Part shown: positions 23,611 through 35,810 of the stretch, piece by piece | Position numbering within the stretch: position 1 is the first letter of the stretch | Layout of the letters: each line of letters begins with the position of its first letter | Assembly (NCBI RefSeq): GCF_038502225.1 | Contig: NC_091369.1 | Coordinates: 13,283,502 to 13,347,501, forward strand | DNA length: 64,000 nucleotides | From: Cherax quadricarinatus | Lineage: Eukaryota; Arthropoda; Malacostraca; Decapoda; Parastacidae | Direction: 5' to 3' | Notes under the pieces: model-generated | Told to the model about the DNA's origin: nothing | Database searches by the model: none | What the model saw: the letters and a program-made list of their open reading frames with translations, nothing else | Position numbers and translations under genes: made by a program

Positions 23611-23731
23611 CCTAGTTTATAAGATAGAAGAGGTTATCCTACCTGAGCTCATTTGCAAAATCAGCCTGGGGTAGAGCTCCCACCCTGAGGGAGTTATCCA
23701 CAACAGTCAGGCAACACGCAGAAAAAAATAT

Positions 23732-24040
23732 TTTTTAAAGGGGTGGAGGGGTAAGCCAAAGGAAGGCCTCGCTCAGATGACCAAAAGCTCCAGTGGTGGG
23801 TTATATGACTATGACCCGCGTCATGAAACACTTAATCCTGTTTCCTGGCGAATCTTAGCTAACCTAATATGCAAGGGTCTATTTTCTGCTAGGCGAAGAG
23901 GTTTAGTTAGGTTAAGTAAGGTTTGTCAGGAAACAGGACAAGTGTTTCCTGAAGCGAGTCATATGATGACCCCCAGCTAGATCTTTAGGCCATCTGACCG
24001 AGGCCTTCCGCTGGCCTGCCCCTCCATCAAGGGATGGAGC
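23732..24040. mobile_element. Family C repeat in inverted pair
   Basis: Plus copy 23732-23870 (AAAGGGGTGGAGGGGTAAGC, AAGGCCTCGCTCAGATGAC, GACCCGCGTCATGAAACAC). Minus copy 23919-24032 (GTCAGGAAACAGGACAAGTG, CATCTGACCGAGGCCTTCC, GCCCCTCCATCAAGGG). About 50 bp separate them. Single-armed copies lie at 35664-35810, 49498-49600 and 56490-56620. Confidence 0.75.
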
Positions 24041-24406
24041 GACAGCAGGTGTAGGCGGACTTGCCCAGACATCTCGTCTAGCCGGTAAATCGAACCAGGG
24101 TTCATTCAGTTGTTTGCTTAACGTTCGAAACACTGACCACTTTGCCAGTGTTCGAAAGCCAAGGCCTAATTTTTTTCTTGCATTCATTACTATGGTGCTT
24201 AAGGCCTATTATCTGCAGATATTTGTAAACAAGGAATCATTTGAAAAATATTAATTGAAATTCCTGTTAAATTGTAATTAAAATTGATTAGATAAATAAA
24301 AATGAAGCAATATTAATTGATTCTACAAGTTTTTTAGCTTCCATTAATACTGTATTATTATTCAGTTGAAAAAATCTATGAAATAATGGCTGTTGACTTG
24401 TGTTAA

Positions 24407-25232
24407 CTGCTGAGTAGACATGACTGACTTTGCTGAGTGTGGTGTAGTAGCTGACATGACTGACTCTGCTGAATGTGGTGTAGTAGCTGACATGACTGAC
24501 TCTGTTGAATGTGGTGTAGAAGCTGACATGACTGACTCTGTTGAATGTGGTGTAGTAGCTGACATGACTGACTCTGTTGAATGTGATGTAGTAGCTGACC
24601 TGACTGACTCTGCTGAATGTGGTGTAGTAGCTGACATGACTGACTCTGTTCAGTGTGGTGTAGTAGCTGACATGACTGACTCTGTTCAGTGTGGTGTAGT
24701 AGCTGACATGACTGACTCTGTTGAATGTGGTGTAGTAGCTGACATGACTGACTGTTGAATGTGGTGTAGTAGCTGACATGACTGACTCTGTTGAGCTTGG
24801 TGTAGTAGCTGACATGACTGTCTCTGCTGAGTGTGGTGTAGTAGATGACATGACTGACTCTGTTGAGTGTGATATAGTAGATGACATGACTGACTCTGCT
24901 GAGTATGGTGTAATAGATGACATGACTGACTGTTGATTGTGGTGTAGCAGCTGGCATGACTGACTCCTGAGTGTGGTGTAGCAACTGACATGACTGACTC
25001 TGCTGAGTGTGGTGTAGCAGCTGACATGACTGACTCTCCTGAGTGCGGTGTAGCAGCTGACATGACTAACTCTCCTGAGTGTAGTGTAGCAGCTGACATG
25101 ACTGACTCTAAAGAGTGTGGTGTAGCAGCTGACATGACTGGCTCTCTTGATTACGGCGTAGCAGCTGACATGACTGACTCTCCTGATTGCGGTGTAGCAG
25201 CTGACATGACTGACTCTCCTGAGAGCAGAGAA
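24407..25232. repeat. 36-bp minisatellite, about 22 copies
   Basis: Unit TGTGGTGTAGTAGCTGACAT followed by GACTGACTCTGTTGAA. The left half uses GTAGTAGCTG and the right half GTAGCAGCTG, so the array has two subfamilies. Some units lack 2-3 bases. Long frames on both strands come from the 36-bp period. Confidence 0.96.
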
Positions 25233-25420
25233 TCTTTGGAAACACTCTGCACAGTTTATTTCAGTTTCCTCACACATATACCAATATTAGTAATCAAAAC
25301 CAAAAGCCATACATGCGTAGAAAATACTACATCAATATATGACAGTTACGTGAGGTTGATATTCACAAAAGTACTCAACCTTCCTTTATAAGACAGAAAA
25401 TGGATTAAGCTACAAATCCA

Positions 25421-26546
25421 GACAGGCTAACAGGTAATGGCGTCCGCAAGGCATCACAAATTCCACTCCTTACTTTCCTGTCTTCAACTGAGGCGTCCAA
25501 TAAACTTGTAGCAGCGATTTTCCCCGAACACCTTAGGGACAATGTTGGGGTACGTGACCAAAAGTTCATTGATGGAACCAGACTCTGGGATACTCTAACA
25601 GGCTCCAAACTTGCTCTTTCCAGCGACTGCAGTCACAGTGGGATGACCCAATAGTGGAGAATATAGCCTCAAGAGTGCTTGCGACTGTGTCGGGGAAGAA
25701 CAGAGCTGCCGCCGAAGCGGCAAGTTTATTGTGCACCCCACATCCATCCTGTGTAGCGTAGTGCAAGAGCATATGGATACACAAAAGGCCTAGGAACTAG
25801 GCAGGAGTACATCTAGATTTATATCTACAGTTCATTTATCTGTTACAAACAAATTTAGGAGATTTATTTAATATATCTTGTATCTTATTTTCATTAATAA
25901 GGTATTTTTACATAAAACATAGGTTGTTATACTGTCTATCTCTATTTTCCTCAATAATTGGACAATTAAGCACATAATGTTCAAGATAGTGACCATTCAG
26001 TTGGCCACATACTTTGCATTTAGTTTGAACATCGCCTGTATATCTGCCAAACTACCAGAAGTACTAGTAACCAAGCTTAAGCCTGGCAGTGAGAATTCCT
26101 ATTGCGGGGAATTTCCACTTGGTTGTCTCCAACTTATCTCTTGGCACACGTCTCGATCCACAGAACATCTGCATTGATGTTGCCATTCGCCTTGCAGCCC
26201 CTATCTTCGCCGCACACAGGTGTATCAGCGGTAGTGAATCGGCAGACCGACTCGGGTACCACGGTCTTGTTTGCCGTAGATTCGAGGGAAAGAGTGCAAG
26301 AAAGGAGGAGATTAATGACATCAAGAGGCGTTTTGCAACAGCTATATGCATAGTAATGAGCTAGCCACCCTAACTATGTAGATCTGATGGCAACCACCAG
26401 CATCCAGATGGACGCTTTTGGTTGCCGCCTGGACAGACGGCAAGCAGGTGGTGTGGAACTACAGATGTGTATCCACACTGACTGATACCTATCTCCAATA
26501 CACCAGAGAGGAAGAAGGAGCAGCTGTCAATGTAAGAGAGTCCCAA
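25421..26546 (+). pseudogene. RLE-type LINE C-terminal remnant, split by an insertion
   Basis: 25421-25726 reads, across shifts, as RKASQIP-LLTFLSSTEASN ... IFPEHLRD and then QWDDPIVENIASRVLATVSG ... AAAEAAS. After an insert, 26105-26365 reads VVSNLSLGTRLDPQNICI ... PIFAAHRCISGSESADRLGY then HGLVC. 26386-26546 reads HPDGR ... QVVWNYRCVSTLTDTYLQY. From memory this order (conserved WD/LAAAS block, SLGTxLD, Cys-x-Cys-like ... His ... Cys, PDG, VWDATCVDT) matches the end of non-LTR elements with a C-terminal Cys/His motif and a restriction-like endonuclease. The second Cys is lost (CIS for CxC). Clearly dead. Confidence 0.6.
25727..26090. mobile_element. SINE-like insert inside the RLE LINE
   Basis: Begins TTTATTGTGCACCCCACATC and CATCCTGTGTAGCG. 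A shorter diverged copy, GCACCCCATACCCATCCTGT, lies at 57918-57950. It interrupts the LINE reading at AAAEAAS. No clean target duplication was found, so the exact ends are uncertain. Confidence 0.55.
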
Positions 26547-26584
26547 TAATATAGAAAATACAGTAAACTTGCCCATCATTATAT

Positions 26585-26685
26585 GTTTGTTTGAGGCTTG
26601 GTCTCAGACCGGGCCGCGGAGGCGTTGACCCCCCGAAACCCTCTCCAGGTATATCCTCCAGGTATAGGTTCAGACACCCTCGACC
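26585..26685 (+). mobile_element. LINE 3' tail fragment (GACCGGGCCGCGG type)
   Basis: AGGCTTGGTCTCAGACCGGG then CCGCGGAGGCGTTGACCCCC then CTCTCCAGGTAT. The same tail follows the reverse transcriptase remnant at 31803-31880, so this is the 3' terminus of that LINE family without its body. Confidence 0.65.
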
Positions 26686-26978
26686 ATGATAAACGAGCAC
26701 ATCAAAATTCCTTAAGAAGCTGGACGAAAGACTCATCTGGACAAATAAGGCTTAGTGCTGCAGGGATAATCCCTGTTGCATCCTGGGTACACACCCCAGC
26801 TGTAACGAGCTGGATGACATTTTAGTGATGTAGCAGTATGTACTTGTTATGTAACCCTCAAGTCTCATGCACTGTAAGCTTCACCTCTGTTTCATCATTG
26901 CATCTTTTAATCCTTATGTACCATTTTGCATAATAAAATATCCCTAATGCAACATGTATATTTTATTTATGCTATATA
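26686..26978. other. Spacer, nothing recognised
   Basis: Ends in AATAAAATATCCC near 26932, a polyadenylation-like string that would fit the 3' end of a decayed retroelement. No coding signal. Confidence 0.35.
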
Positions 26979-26980
26979 TA

Positions 26981-27746
26981 TGGTGTTTCACTCGTATGAG
27001 GGCCCGAGTTGGTACTCCCGTATATGTCTGTAGTAAACGATAGCTCGGAGGCCCCGAGTTACCTATTACCTAGTATTGGCCCCGAGTCATCGAGTAGCAG
27101 CCCCGAGTTATCGAGTAGCAGCCTCGGGTTATCGAGAAGCAGCCCCGAGTTATCGAGTAGCAGCCTCGAGTTATCGAGTAGCAGCCCCGAGTTATCGAGT
27201 AGCAGCCACGAGTTATCGAGTAGCAGCCCCGAGTTATCGAGTAGCAGCCACGAGTTATCGAGAAGCAGCCCCGAGTTATCGAGTAGCAGCCCCGAGTTAT
27301 CGAGTAGCAGCCACGAGTTATCGAGAAGCAGCCCCGAGTTATCGAGTAACAGCCCCGAGTTATCGAGTAACAGCCCCGAGTTATCGAGTAACAGCCCCGA
27401 GTTATCGAGTAGCAGCCCCGAGTTATCGAGTAGCAGCCCCGAGTTATCGAGTAGCAGCCACGAGTTATCGAGAAGCAGCCCCGAGTTATCGAGTAGCAGC
27501 CCCGAGTTATCGAGTAACAGCCCCGAGTTATCGAGTAACAGCCCCGAGTTATCGAGTAGCAGCCCCGAGTTATCGAGTAACAGCCCCGAGTTATCGAGTA
27601 GCAGCCCCGAGTTATCGAGTAGCAGCCCCGAGTTATCGAGTAACAGCCCCGAGTTATCGACTAACAGCCCCGAGTTATCATTTACTACAGACATAATCCA
27701 CAACCAAGACAGTGCCAACTCGGGAGCTCCTACGAGTGCAACACCA
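26981..27746. mobile_element. Fold-back element: terminal inverted repeats enclosing a 21-bp array
   Basis: The left end 26981-27041 (TGGTGTTTCACTCGTATGAG ... GTCTGTAGTAAACGAT) is an imperfect inverted match to 27677-27746 (ATCATTTACTACAGAC ... CTACGAGTGCAACACCA). Between them are about 30 copies of the 21-bp unit GAGTTATCGAGTAGCAGCCC plus one base. TA dinucleotides flank both ends (26979-26980, 27747-27748), as for mariner-like insertions, though the left flank is itself a TA run. The frames on both strands encode only repeats. Confidence 0.7.
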
Positions 27747-27748
27747 TA

Positions 27749-28440
27749 AAGTTTCCAAGAAAAAAACAGCTCTTAAAATAAATTAAGAATTAAACTAGCT
27801 GGTAATACACAAGCCAACAAACACGTAAACAAATATAATTCATGTTAGTCTCACATTATTAAATCATATTTATAAAATAAATATAATTATAGGTTGTATA
27901 TTGTTGCCCCAGATATATCATAGTATACAAGTATACATAACTATTATAAACAGTTTGCTCACTAATAAGGTTCACCTATATTTGCAGTGAATTTTTTTTT
28001 TTCGAAATTTGAGTGTGGAAAGGCCGTCATAGTGGCTACAATTTTTTAATGACTTTTTTCAAATAAATGACACTAAACAAGCAAATATTTCATTTTTTTT
28101 TGCGCATTATAAAAACGTAGTTTACACGTAGACAAAATTACGTTAACCCCCCAAAAAAGTCACCAGTATTCATTTGCATTTCGGGCAGAAGCTGTGTTCT
28201 GCTGGTTGCCTAAATGTTCTTCGTTTGTTCACCTGGTGGTTTCTACGTTACTGTTCTTGCTGGTGAAGTGTGGAATCACTTCGTTCTTCCCCTCGTTTAT
28301 CACTGTGTTATTGTCTCCTTGTTTCTCCACTCTCTTCCCAGTTCTTAGATATTCGCTCTTCACCCCCACGATCTTCTCTGTTTTGTTCCTTCTCTGCTGC
28401 TCTACTTTCTCTTGTTATTAGTCAGTTTATCTCTCTGACC
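27749..28440. other. AT-rich spacer, nothing recognised
   Basis: Homopolymer-rich (T7-T9 runs). Short frames at 28194-28497 lie in a CT-rich patch and have no recognisable domain. Confidence 0.4.
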
Positions 28441-28441
28441 G

Positions 28442-28630
28442 CGTTACATCAATGTTACAACAGTGTTAGTGTTACACTAGTGTTACAACAGTGTTAGTGT
28501 TACACTAGTGTTACAACAGTGTTAGTGTTACACCAGTATTACAACAGTGTTACAACAGTGTTAGTGTTACACCAGTGTTGCAACAGTGTCAGAGTAGTGT
28601 TACAGTAGTGATACACCAGTGTTACAATAG
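28442..28630. repeat. Degenerate GTGTTACAACA repeat
   Basis: Irregular alternation of GTGTTACAACA, GTGTTAGTGTTACACTA and variants. Confidence 0.85.
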
Positions 28631-28631
28631 T

Positions 28632-29165
28632 TGGTCTGGTGTGATAGTAACTGTGGTTGGTCTGGTGTGATGGCAACAGTGGTTGGTCTGGTGTGATAGT
28701 AACAGTGGTTGGTCTGGTGTGATGGCAACAGTGGTTGGTCTGGTGTGATAGTAACTGTGGTTGGTCTGGTGTGATGGCAACAGTGGTTGGTCTGGTGTGA
28801 TAGTAACAGTGGTTGGTCTGGTGTGAAGGCAACAGTGGTTGGTCTGGTGTGATGGCAACAGTGGTTGGTCTGGTGTGATAGTAACAGTGGTTGGTCTGGT
28901 GTGATAGTAACTGTGGTTGGTCTGGTGTGATGGCAACAGTGGTTGGTCTGGTGTGATAGTAACTGTGGTTGGACTGGTGTGATAGTAACAGTGGTTGGAC
29001 TGGTGTGATAGTAACAGTGGTTGGACTGGTGTGATAGTAACAGTGGTTGGTCTGGTGTGATAGTAACAGTGGTTGGTCTGGTGTGATAGTAACAGTGGTT
29101 GGACTGGTGTGATAGTAACAGTGGTTGGTCTGGTGTATGATGGTAACTGTCGTTGGTCTGGTCTA
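28632..29165. repeat. 26-bp minisatellite, about 20 copies
   Basis: Unit GGTTGGTCTGGTGTGATAGT plus AACAGT. Variants: GATGGCAACAG, and GGACTGG in a run of units near 28970-29120. Confidence 0.95.
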
Positions 29166-29700
29166 ACAACTCAAGCCGCAGCCAAATTATCCTCAATCTA
29201 CAGCTAAAGCTAAAGTAATCACCTCAATAATCCAAGCTGAACTGAAATTATTCCAGTAAAATACTAATTATCCACTAGGCAGCTAACTAATAAAGATAAC
29301 ACTAAATAATTTAATCACCAAGCAAATTATTCTGAAAGACACGTAAAAGAGAGAGATAATCTATGAAGATAAATAATTTACTTAACAGTAGAATAACCAC
29401 AACAGATATATAATTTAACAACTAAATTATTGAACCAGAATTAGAATATTACAAGAACCTGCTGAATAATTCAGGCAACGCCTTCATAATGATGGCGTTG
29501 CCTGAATTATGGCTTCTAAATAATTCAGCAGGGTATTAAAAATTTATAGCACAGTTAACAATGATATCAGCAGCTGAATTAGTCTAGCAAAAGGGAAACT
29601 ATTCCTAGCGATAATTCCAATTTAAAAAGAATACAGTTTAATAATCAAACCGAAAAATAATGTGACGTAAATGGTTCCAGGAAAAGTTTTTGAAAACTGA
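29166..29700. other. AT-rich spacer with a hairpin at 29458-29532
   Basis: TAATTCAGGCAACGCC (29467-29482) is the perfect inverse of GGCGTTGCCTGAATTA (29494-29509), with an 11-base loop. The outer CCTGCTGAATAATT is mirrored by AATTCAGCAGG ending at 29532. Otherwise nothing recognised. Confidence 0.6.
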
Positions 29701-31870
29701 CCAATGTCTGGAAAATCTCCCAACTCCTGCCCTAAACATCTTGCTGCTCGGGGATTTCAACTAAAGACGCCTAAACTGGAGGAATGTTGTAAATAACGTT
29801 TTAGTAGAGGTAACCCCAAGAGGCAGCTCAGATGAAAATTCACACACACATGAGCTATTAAATATCTGCAACAAATTCACCTTAAACCAGCAAATAGTGG
29901 AGCCAACAAGACTGGAAAATACACTTGACCTCATCTTCACTAATAATGATAAGAAATATAACAGTATCAAAGACAATACACTCAGATCATAACATAACAG
30001 AAGTACAGACATGTATGCGCAGGGCTCCTGACCAGCATAAAGAGATCATTATGAGGGTGCCTTCGCCAAAATCAACTTCAGTAACAAAAACATATAGTGG
30101 GATTAAGTCAACCATGTCCTAAATGAAACAAGCTGAGAAGATATCGTAAACAACAAGGATCTGAACCTTCGCCTAGAAAGAATTAACTCTGTGACACTTA
30201 AGGTCTGCTAAAAGTACATTCCTTTAAGAAAAAGAGAGATGTAAACTGGAAAGAAACAGACGCTTACTATATAGATGAAGGCAAGAAATCACAGAGCTAC
30301 TGAAAGGGGCCGTATATCTGAAATACGAAAGGAGGCACTGGCCAGAGAAACAGCAAATATCGAACTTAAGCTTAAGAAATCATATATGAGACAAGAAACA
30401 CAGGAACATTTAAAGCCATAAATGAAAATGAAAGAAATACAAAACACTTTCTTATGCCAAATCTGGGGTAAAAATAACATCCAGTATTGGACTCCTGCTT
30501 AAACGAGATGGAACTTACACAGATGACAGCAAAGATATGAGTGAGATACTGAAGTCCCAGTAAGACTCGGTGTTTAGTGAGCCGTTAATCAGACTAAGGG
30601 TCGACAGTCTAAATGAATTTTTTATGACCGAGACTCAAAATCTAGTCATTTCAAAAAAATCTGATATTATCCTAACACCACAAGACTTTGAAAAAGCAAG
30701 CCCAGGCCCAGACTCGTGGAACTCCGTGTTCATCAAGGCCTGCAAGAAGCCTTTGTCACGTGTCTTATGTATTCTTATGGAGAGGGAGGATGGACACAGC
30801 TAAAAGCCCTTAGTGGAATTAAAAGAAATTTGAAATATTTCTCTTCATATTCCAAAAAAAGGCAAAATCTCCATCTATTACCCTTGCTCAGACAAGATGG
30901 ATCCTACACAGATGACAACAAAGAAATGAGTGAGATACCGAAATCTCAGTATAACTCTGTGGTCGGCGAGCCACTGATCAGTCTAAAGATAGTTCAAATA
31001 ATTTTTCATGAATGAGCATCTTAACCTTGTCAATGTATGCCATAACCTGACATAACCTTAACTTCAATAGACTTTGAGAAAACCATTGAAAACATGCCCA
31101 TGCACTCCGTGGAACTCTGTGTTCATTAAGAACTGCAAGAAACACCTCTCACGGGCTCTAAGTATGCAGCTACTGTATTGGACTATACGACAAATTCCAA
31201 CCACACAATAGAGCAAAAAAGCTAATTTGAAGGACCTGGGAGTGATAATGTCAGATAATCTCACTTTCAAAGATCACAATAATGTATCTGCCACTTCTGC
31301 TAGGAAAATGATAGGATGGATAATGAGAACCTTCAAAACTAGGGATGCCACGCCCATAATGATTCTCTTCCAATCACTTGTTCTCTCTAGGTTGGAATAT
31401 TGCTATACGCTAACGGCTCTTTCAAGGCAGGCGAAATTGAAGACCTGGAGAATATACAGAGAACTTTTATGGCATGTGTAAGTACGATATAGCACCTAAA
31501 TTACTAGGAACGATTGATGTCCTTTGATTTTTACTCCTTGGAACGCAGGCGAGAAAGATACATGATAATATACATTTAGAAAATTCTAACGGGATTAGCT
31601 CCAAATCTGCGCACGAAAATCCGGGGCCCAAGACTGTTCAACTACCTCCCAGCATACATAAAGGGGATTACCAATAGACCCTTGGCTGTCTTCAAGAAGG
31701 CGCTGGACAGGCACTTAAAGTCAGTACCTGACCAGCTGGGCTGTGGTTCGTACGTCGATTTAAGTGTTGCCAGCAGTAACAACCTGGTTGATCAGGCCTT
31801 GATCCACCACGAGGCCTGGTCACGGACCGGGCCGCGGGGGCGTTGACCCCTGAAACCCCCTCCAACTATA
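29700..31870 (+). pseudogene. CR1/L2-group LINE remnant with duplicated RT segment
   Basis: Endonuclease end: ILLLGDFN (29740-29761), EVTPRGSSDENSH, IVEPTRLENTLDLIFTNN. RT pieces: DGTYTDDSKDMSEIL (30504-30555) and SPGPDSWNSVFIKACKK (30700-30760). A diverged second copy of the same stretch lies at 30885-31150 (DGSYTDDNKEMSEI, then a shifted VELCVH...). C-terminal part: KDLGVIMSDNLTFKDH (31227 on), LSRLEYC, then RLFNYLPAYIKGITNRPLAV and VPDQLGCGSY (31630-31740). The 3' tail GACCGGGCCGCGG is at 31830-31845. Many stops and shifts. The duplicated segment suggests two copies or a recombinant. Clade is from remembered motifs only. Confidence 0.7.
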
Positions 31871-32740
31871 CTCCAGGAAAACGGACAAGTTGGAAAATAA
31901 TTGTCAACGACTTAATAATCCAGTAAGCAGTACAATAATCTATGGAATTATTTTATTCAGGTGGCAGAAATAATTCAATTGTCAACTGAATAATATAAAT
32001 GGTAGTCCAAAAATACAGTCAGTTCCATAATAAAATAATCAGAACCCAAATAATATGTATTTTTAAATAATCTCGCCAAAACCTAAAATTTCAGGGGTAA
32101 TTCTCCTTTGACCTCTGTATGCAACGTTAGTGTTCGATCCTCCTCTGACCTTTGAATGCACTATGAGTGTTCGATCCTCCTTCAATCTTTGAATGCATTA
32201 TTGAGTGTTCGATCCTCCTACGGCCTTTGAATGCATTGTGGAGGTGTTAAGACACCCCCACCCCCCATCCTGAACATTTGCCAGATGTCGTGTACAAACG
32301 TCGATAACGTCTAATAACGTTAAGAACCGAGCATTAAAAATAAGGTAAAGAACGTTGTATATATAAAGAATACTAACTGTTAAGAAGTAAAGCGAAAACA
32401 CTGATAAAGCACGACATAGAAAAGTAGATAAACACAGTGGGAAGATAAAGAGGCGAAGATATCTGGCATTTTCTTGTATTGCGTTGTGCCCATGTAAGAC
32501 TCCAGGAACCAATAAAAATCCGCTTTCTTCAGGCAGATAAAAATTAATTGGTCAATAGATCAGGGTGGATGGGTGGGAGGGCCTCGTGCAGACGCTCACT
32601 CTCTATACTCCTCGTTATTTTGTTTTATTAACTCAAGATTTCTTTCCAATACCTTATCGCCGTCTCGTAACTACGTCGCCAACACAACTGAGTCGCCGTA
32701 AACATTAGGAAAATTCCCATGGGATTTCTGGTTCATTTTT
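31871..32740. other. AT-rich spacer with a short 50-bp repeat
   Basis: 32100-32245 contains three or four copies of CTTTGAATGCA ... GAGTGTTCGATCCTCCT at about 50-bp spacing. The rest shows no recognisable gene or element. Confidence 0.5.
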
Positions 32741-32743
32741 TTT

Positions 32744-33049
<306 letters not shown>

Positions 33050-34059
33050 CGCTATCTTGTTTGTCGTCACTGATTTCTGATTGCAAGAACCTCAGCTCCT
33101 GGCCCTTCCTCTTAAGTTGCTACTTGCCGGATTCACTCCCTCCAAGAATCGTGGGACCTGTCGTACATATTCTTAAAATTATTCCTGAAGTCTACCACCA
33201 CCACTCCCGTAATTCATCCAGGTTATTCAACTTCCTAACCACAATGAGTCTGAAGAAATATCTCCTGACATCCCTGCGACTCATCCCGATCGTTAGCGTT
33301 CAACCTTGCCCTCGTGTACCCTTTCCCCGCCTCTCGAAGAGTCCTTTGCTGTTATCCTGTCTCCCCTGTTTCTTGTATACTTTGGCTTCGAGTTCATTTC
33401 CTTTAACCCTCTGCTCAAAGCTCACCTCCCCTAGCATATCTCAATGCATTCTCCAACGTTCTAACATGCGTTACCAGGTGAGGAGGGGAGGGGGGGGGGT
33501 TCTATGCTGGTGATAAATACTCCAAGGTTGACTCAACGTATATAGAATTGTGAATAACTCTTTACTGAGAATCCTGAAAGTCACTCTTAGTTCGCCAAAT
33601 GAGTATCCATGTGATATGTTCTGTTCTATGCTCATCCCTGGGTCTTTCTCCTTGATGTTTACATTTTTTGGCTAACGAATTGTACTCGGTTTCCGATCCT
33701 CGTGCTTCTTCCCCAGTTTTCAAAACCTTTCATTTGCTCAGGCAGAATTCAGATAGCCACTTATCTGACCAATTTTTCAGTTTGTCCTGATCCATTTGTA
33801 CCATTTCCTTGTCTTCATCAGTTTACAAAGATGGATACATATAACTTCATTTCTTCTATCATGTCATTCATATATACCTAGAAAGAGTATCGTTTCCAAT
33901 ACAGATCCTTGTGGAACCCCACTTGTTACACTTTCCAGTTCATTCTCTCTCTCCTTGTCTTAAGGTGCTCTTTGATCAGTTGTAGCGCATTCTCTGTTAT
34001 ACCTACCTAATCTTGAAGTCAAATATTTCTTGCAAATCAACAATATGCTGTCCACCTAT

Positions 34060-34082
34060 CTCTCTCTCTCTCTCTCTCTCTT
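34060..34082. repeat. (TC)n short microsatellite
   Basis: About eleven TC units within the LINE remnant. Confidence 0.85.
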
Positions 34083-34447
34083 TCTTACTTCTTTTACCTT
34101 GTCATAGACCTCCAGCAGATTTGTGACACAAATTATCCATCTCTAAACCTCTGATGATTATTATTAATGAATCCTCATACCTCTCAGTACTGTTTTCCAG
34201 ATCTCTAGTAAATGTTATATATTCATTGACTTGTATATTTTAGCTAAGGGTTCAGGCAGTGCTTCTGCTCCCTTTTGCATAATCTATAGTGAGAATTTGC
34301 CAGGTTCCATAGCTTTTAATGTATCTAATTCATTAAAAAAATCACATCTCCTCTTGTTGTGTGCATGATGTCTAGTACCCACTGGTGAACCCCCTCCGTT
34401 ACGATTCAGGTGTCACCTGTTTCCACTGAAAACACCTTTGTAAATCA

Positions 34448-35044
34448 ACCATACCCCCGGCCGGGATTGAACCCGCGGTCATAGAGTCTCAAAACTCCAG
34501 TCCGTCGCGTTAGCCACTAGACCAGCTAGCCACAATAAGATTCATCCAACTAGGTATATTTCTACACCATAGGAAGGTTAGCACAGGCACCTCTGTGACC
34601 ACAAATGCAAGTTTTTACAGACGAATCTCCAGCTAGCGTGGCCGTGACGAACTCTAGCTCAAGTCCCTTCACTGCCGTCAACATGACTCAAGAAATCGTA
34701 ATGACACGATTGCAAACAAACCATACCCCCGGCCGGGATTGAACCCGCGGTCATAGAGTCTCAAAACTCCAGCCCGTCGCGTTAGCCACTAGACTTGAGC
34801 TAGAGTTCGTCACGGCCACGCTAGCTGGAGATTCGTCTGTAAAAACTTGCATTTGTGGTCACAGTGGTGCCTATGCTAACCTTCCTATGGTGTAGAAATA
34901 TACCTAGTTGGATGAATCTTATTGTGGCTAGCTGGTCTAGTGGCTAACGCGACGGGCTGGAGTTTTGAGACTCTATGACCGCGGGTTCAATCCCGGCCGG
35001 GGGTATGGTTTGTTTGCAATCGTGTCATTACGATTTCTTGAGTC
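34448..35044. mobile_element. Family D tRNA-related SINE copies in a large palindrome
   Basis: 34449-34668 and 34792-35012 are inverted near-copies of about 220 bp. Each holds the SINE (CCTAGTTGGATGAATCTTAT, TCTAGTGGCTAACGCGACG, GCGGGTTCAATCCCGGCCGG) plus a shared flank (CTAGCTGGAGATTCGTCTGT). The 125-bp centre is itself a third, partial SINE in minus orientation (34700-34793) that pairs with the right arm. A-box- and B-box-like motifs are intact in the right copy. Probably successive insertions or a fold-back duplication. Confidence 0.8.
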
Positions 35045-35367
35045 ACCTTCGTAAATCGTCTGTTCAGTTCCTCACAGACTTTCTTGTTGTTTCTCATGAG
35101 TTACTTTTCCTTCCTTAGGTTTATTACCTGGTCATTAACTCTCGTCTATCTTTCGATGTGGCTCGTAAACCAGTTTCGGTTCAGCCTTGGGTTTTGATGC
35201 TGTGTGGTTACCAAATTGTTGGTCAGCTTTTCTTCTTATTATTACACGCAATAACCGCGAACAAGCGATACAGATACAAAACAAGCACGGGGGGGAGTTG
35301 AATGATAGATCAAGGCCTTTCGTGTTGCAGTCAGTACATCTTCAGGACCTTGCAATGTTGCAGAAGT

Positions 35368-35466
35368 GAGTAGGAAATCAAGGTAGATTCATTCAAGGGA
35401 ACGACTCTAGCTAGAATTCTTGCTAGAGTTGTTCCCTTAAACGAATCTCCCTGGATTTCCTACTCG
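35368..35466. repeat. Fold-back repeat, about 45-bp arms
   Basis: GAGTAGGAAATCAAGGTAGA ... GGGAACGACTCTAGC (35368-35411) is inversely matched, with a few mismatches, by GCTAGAGTTGTTCCC ... GATTTCCTACTCG (to 35466), with a roughly 10-base loop. It is preceded by ATCTTCAGGACCTTGCAATG, and no other copy was seen in the window. Confidence 0.75.
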
Positions 35467-35663
35467 TTACTCTTATATATACGTTTCTGGCTCTTCTCTT
35501 CATATCTACGATTTCCTCTGTCTTTTATTTTCTAATTTTTTTTCCATTCATCGGCAATTTTGAGTTTTCTTCTCCGTATCGTTGGTTGACTCATGGGTTC
35601 CCTTTCTTCTTTCTGTTACACCTTCTCCTTGGTATAATGTTGGGTATAATTATAGCATTGATT

Positions 35664-35810
35664 TTTAAAGGGGTGAAGGGGTAAGCCAGTGGAAGGCCTC
35701 GGTCAGATGACGAAAAGCTTTAGTGGCAGGTCATCATATGACTAAAGACCCGCATTAGGAAACACTTGTCCTGTTTCCTGACGAGTCTTAACTAACTTAA
35801 CCTAGTCCTG
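35664..35810 (+). repeat. Family C interspersed repeat
   Basis: TTTTTAAAGGGGTGAAGGGG, AAGGCCTCGGTCAGATGACG and TTGTCCTGTTTCCTGACGAG align with the plus arm at 23732-23870. Confidence 0.75.

Noticed and set aside
24288..25391. Frames with VSHVSYYTT or MTDSVECGV repeats
   Set aside because: 36-bp minisatellite; open on both strands, variants not biased to synonymous sites as far as I can see.
27009..27749. Ser-rich 246-codon frame (ELSSSSP repeats), mucin-like at first sight
   Set aside because: Other frames on both strands over the same array are equally open, and the ends are inverted repeats, not splice or start signals.
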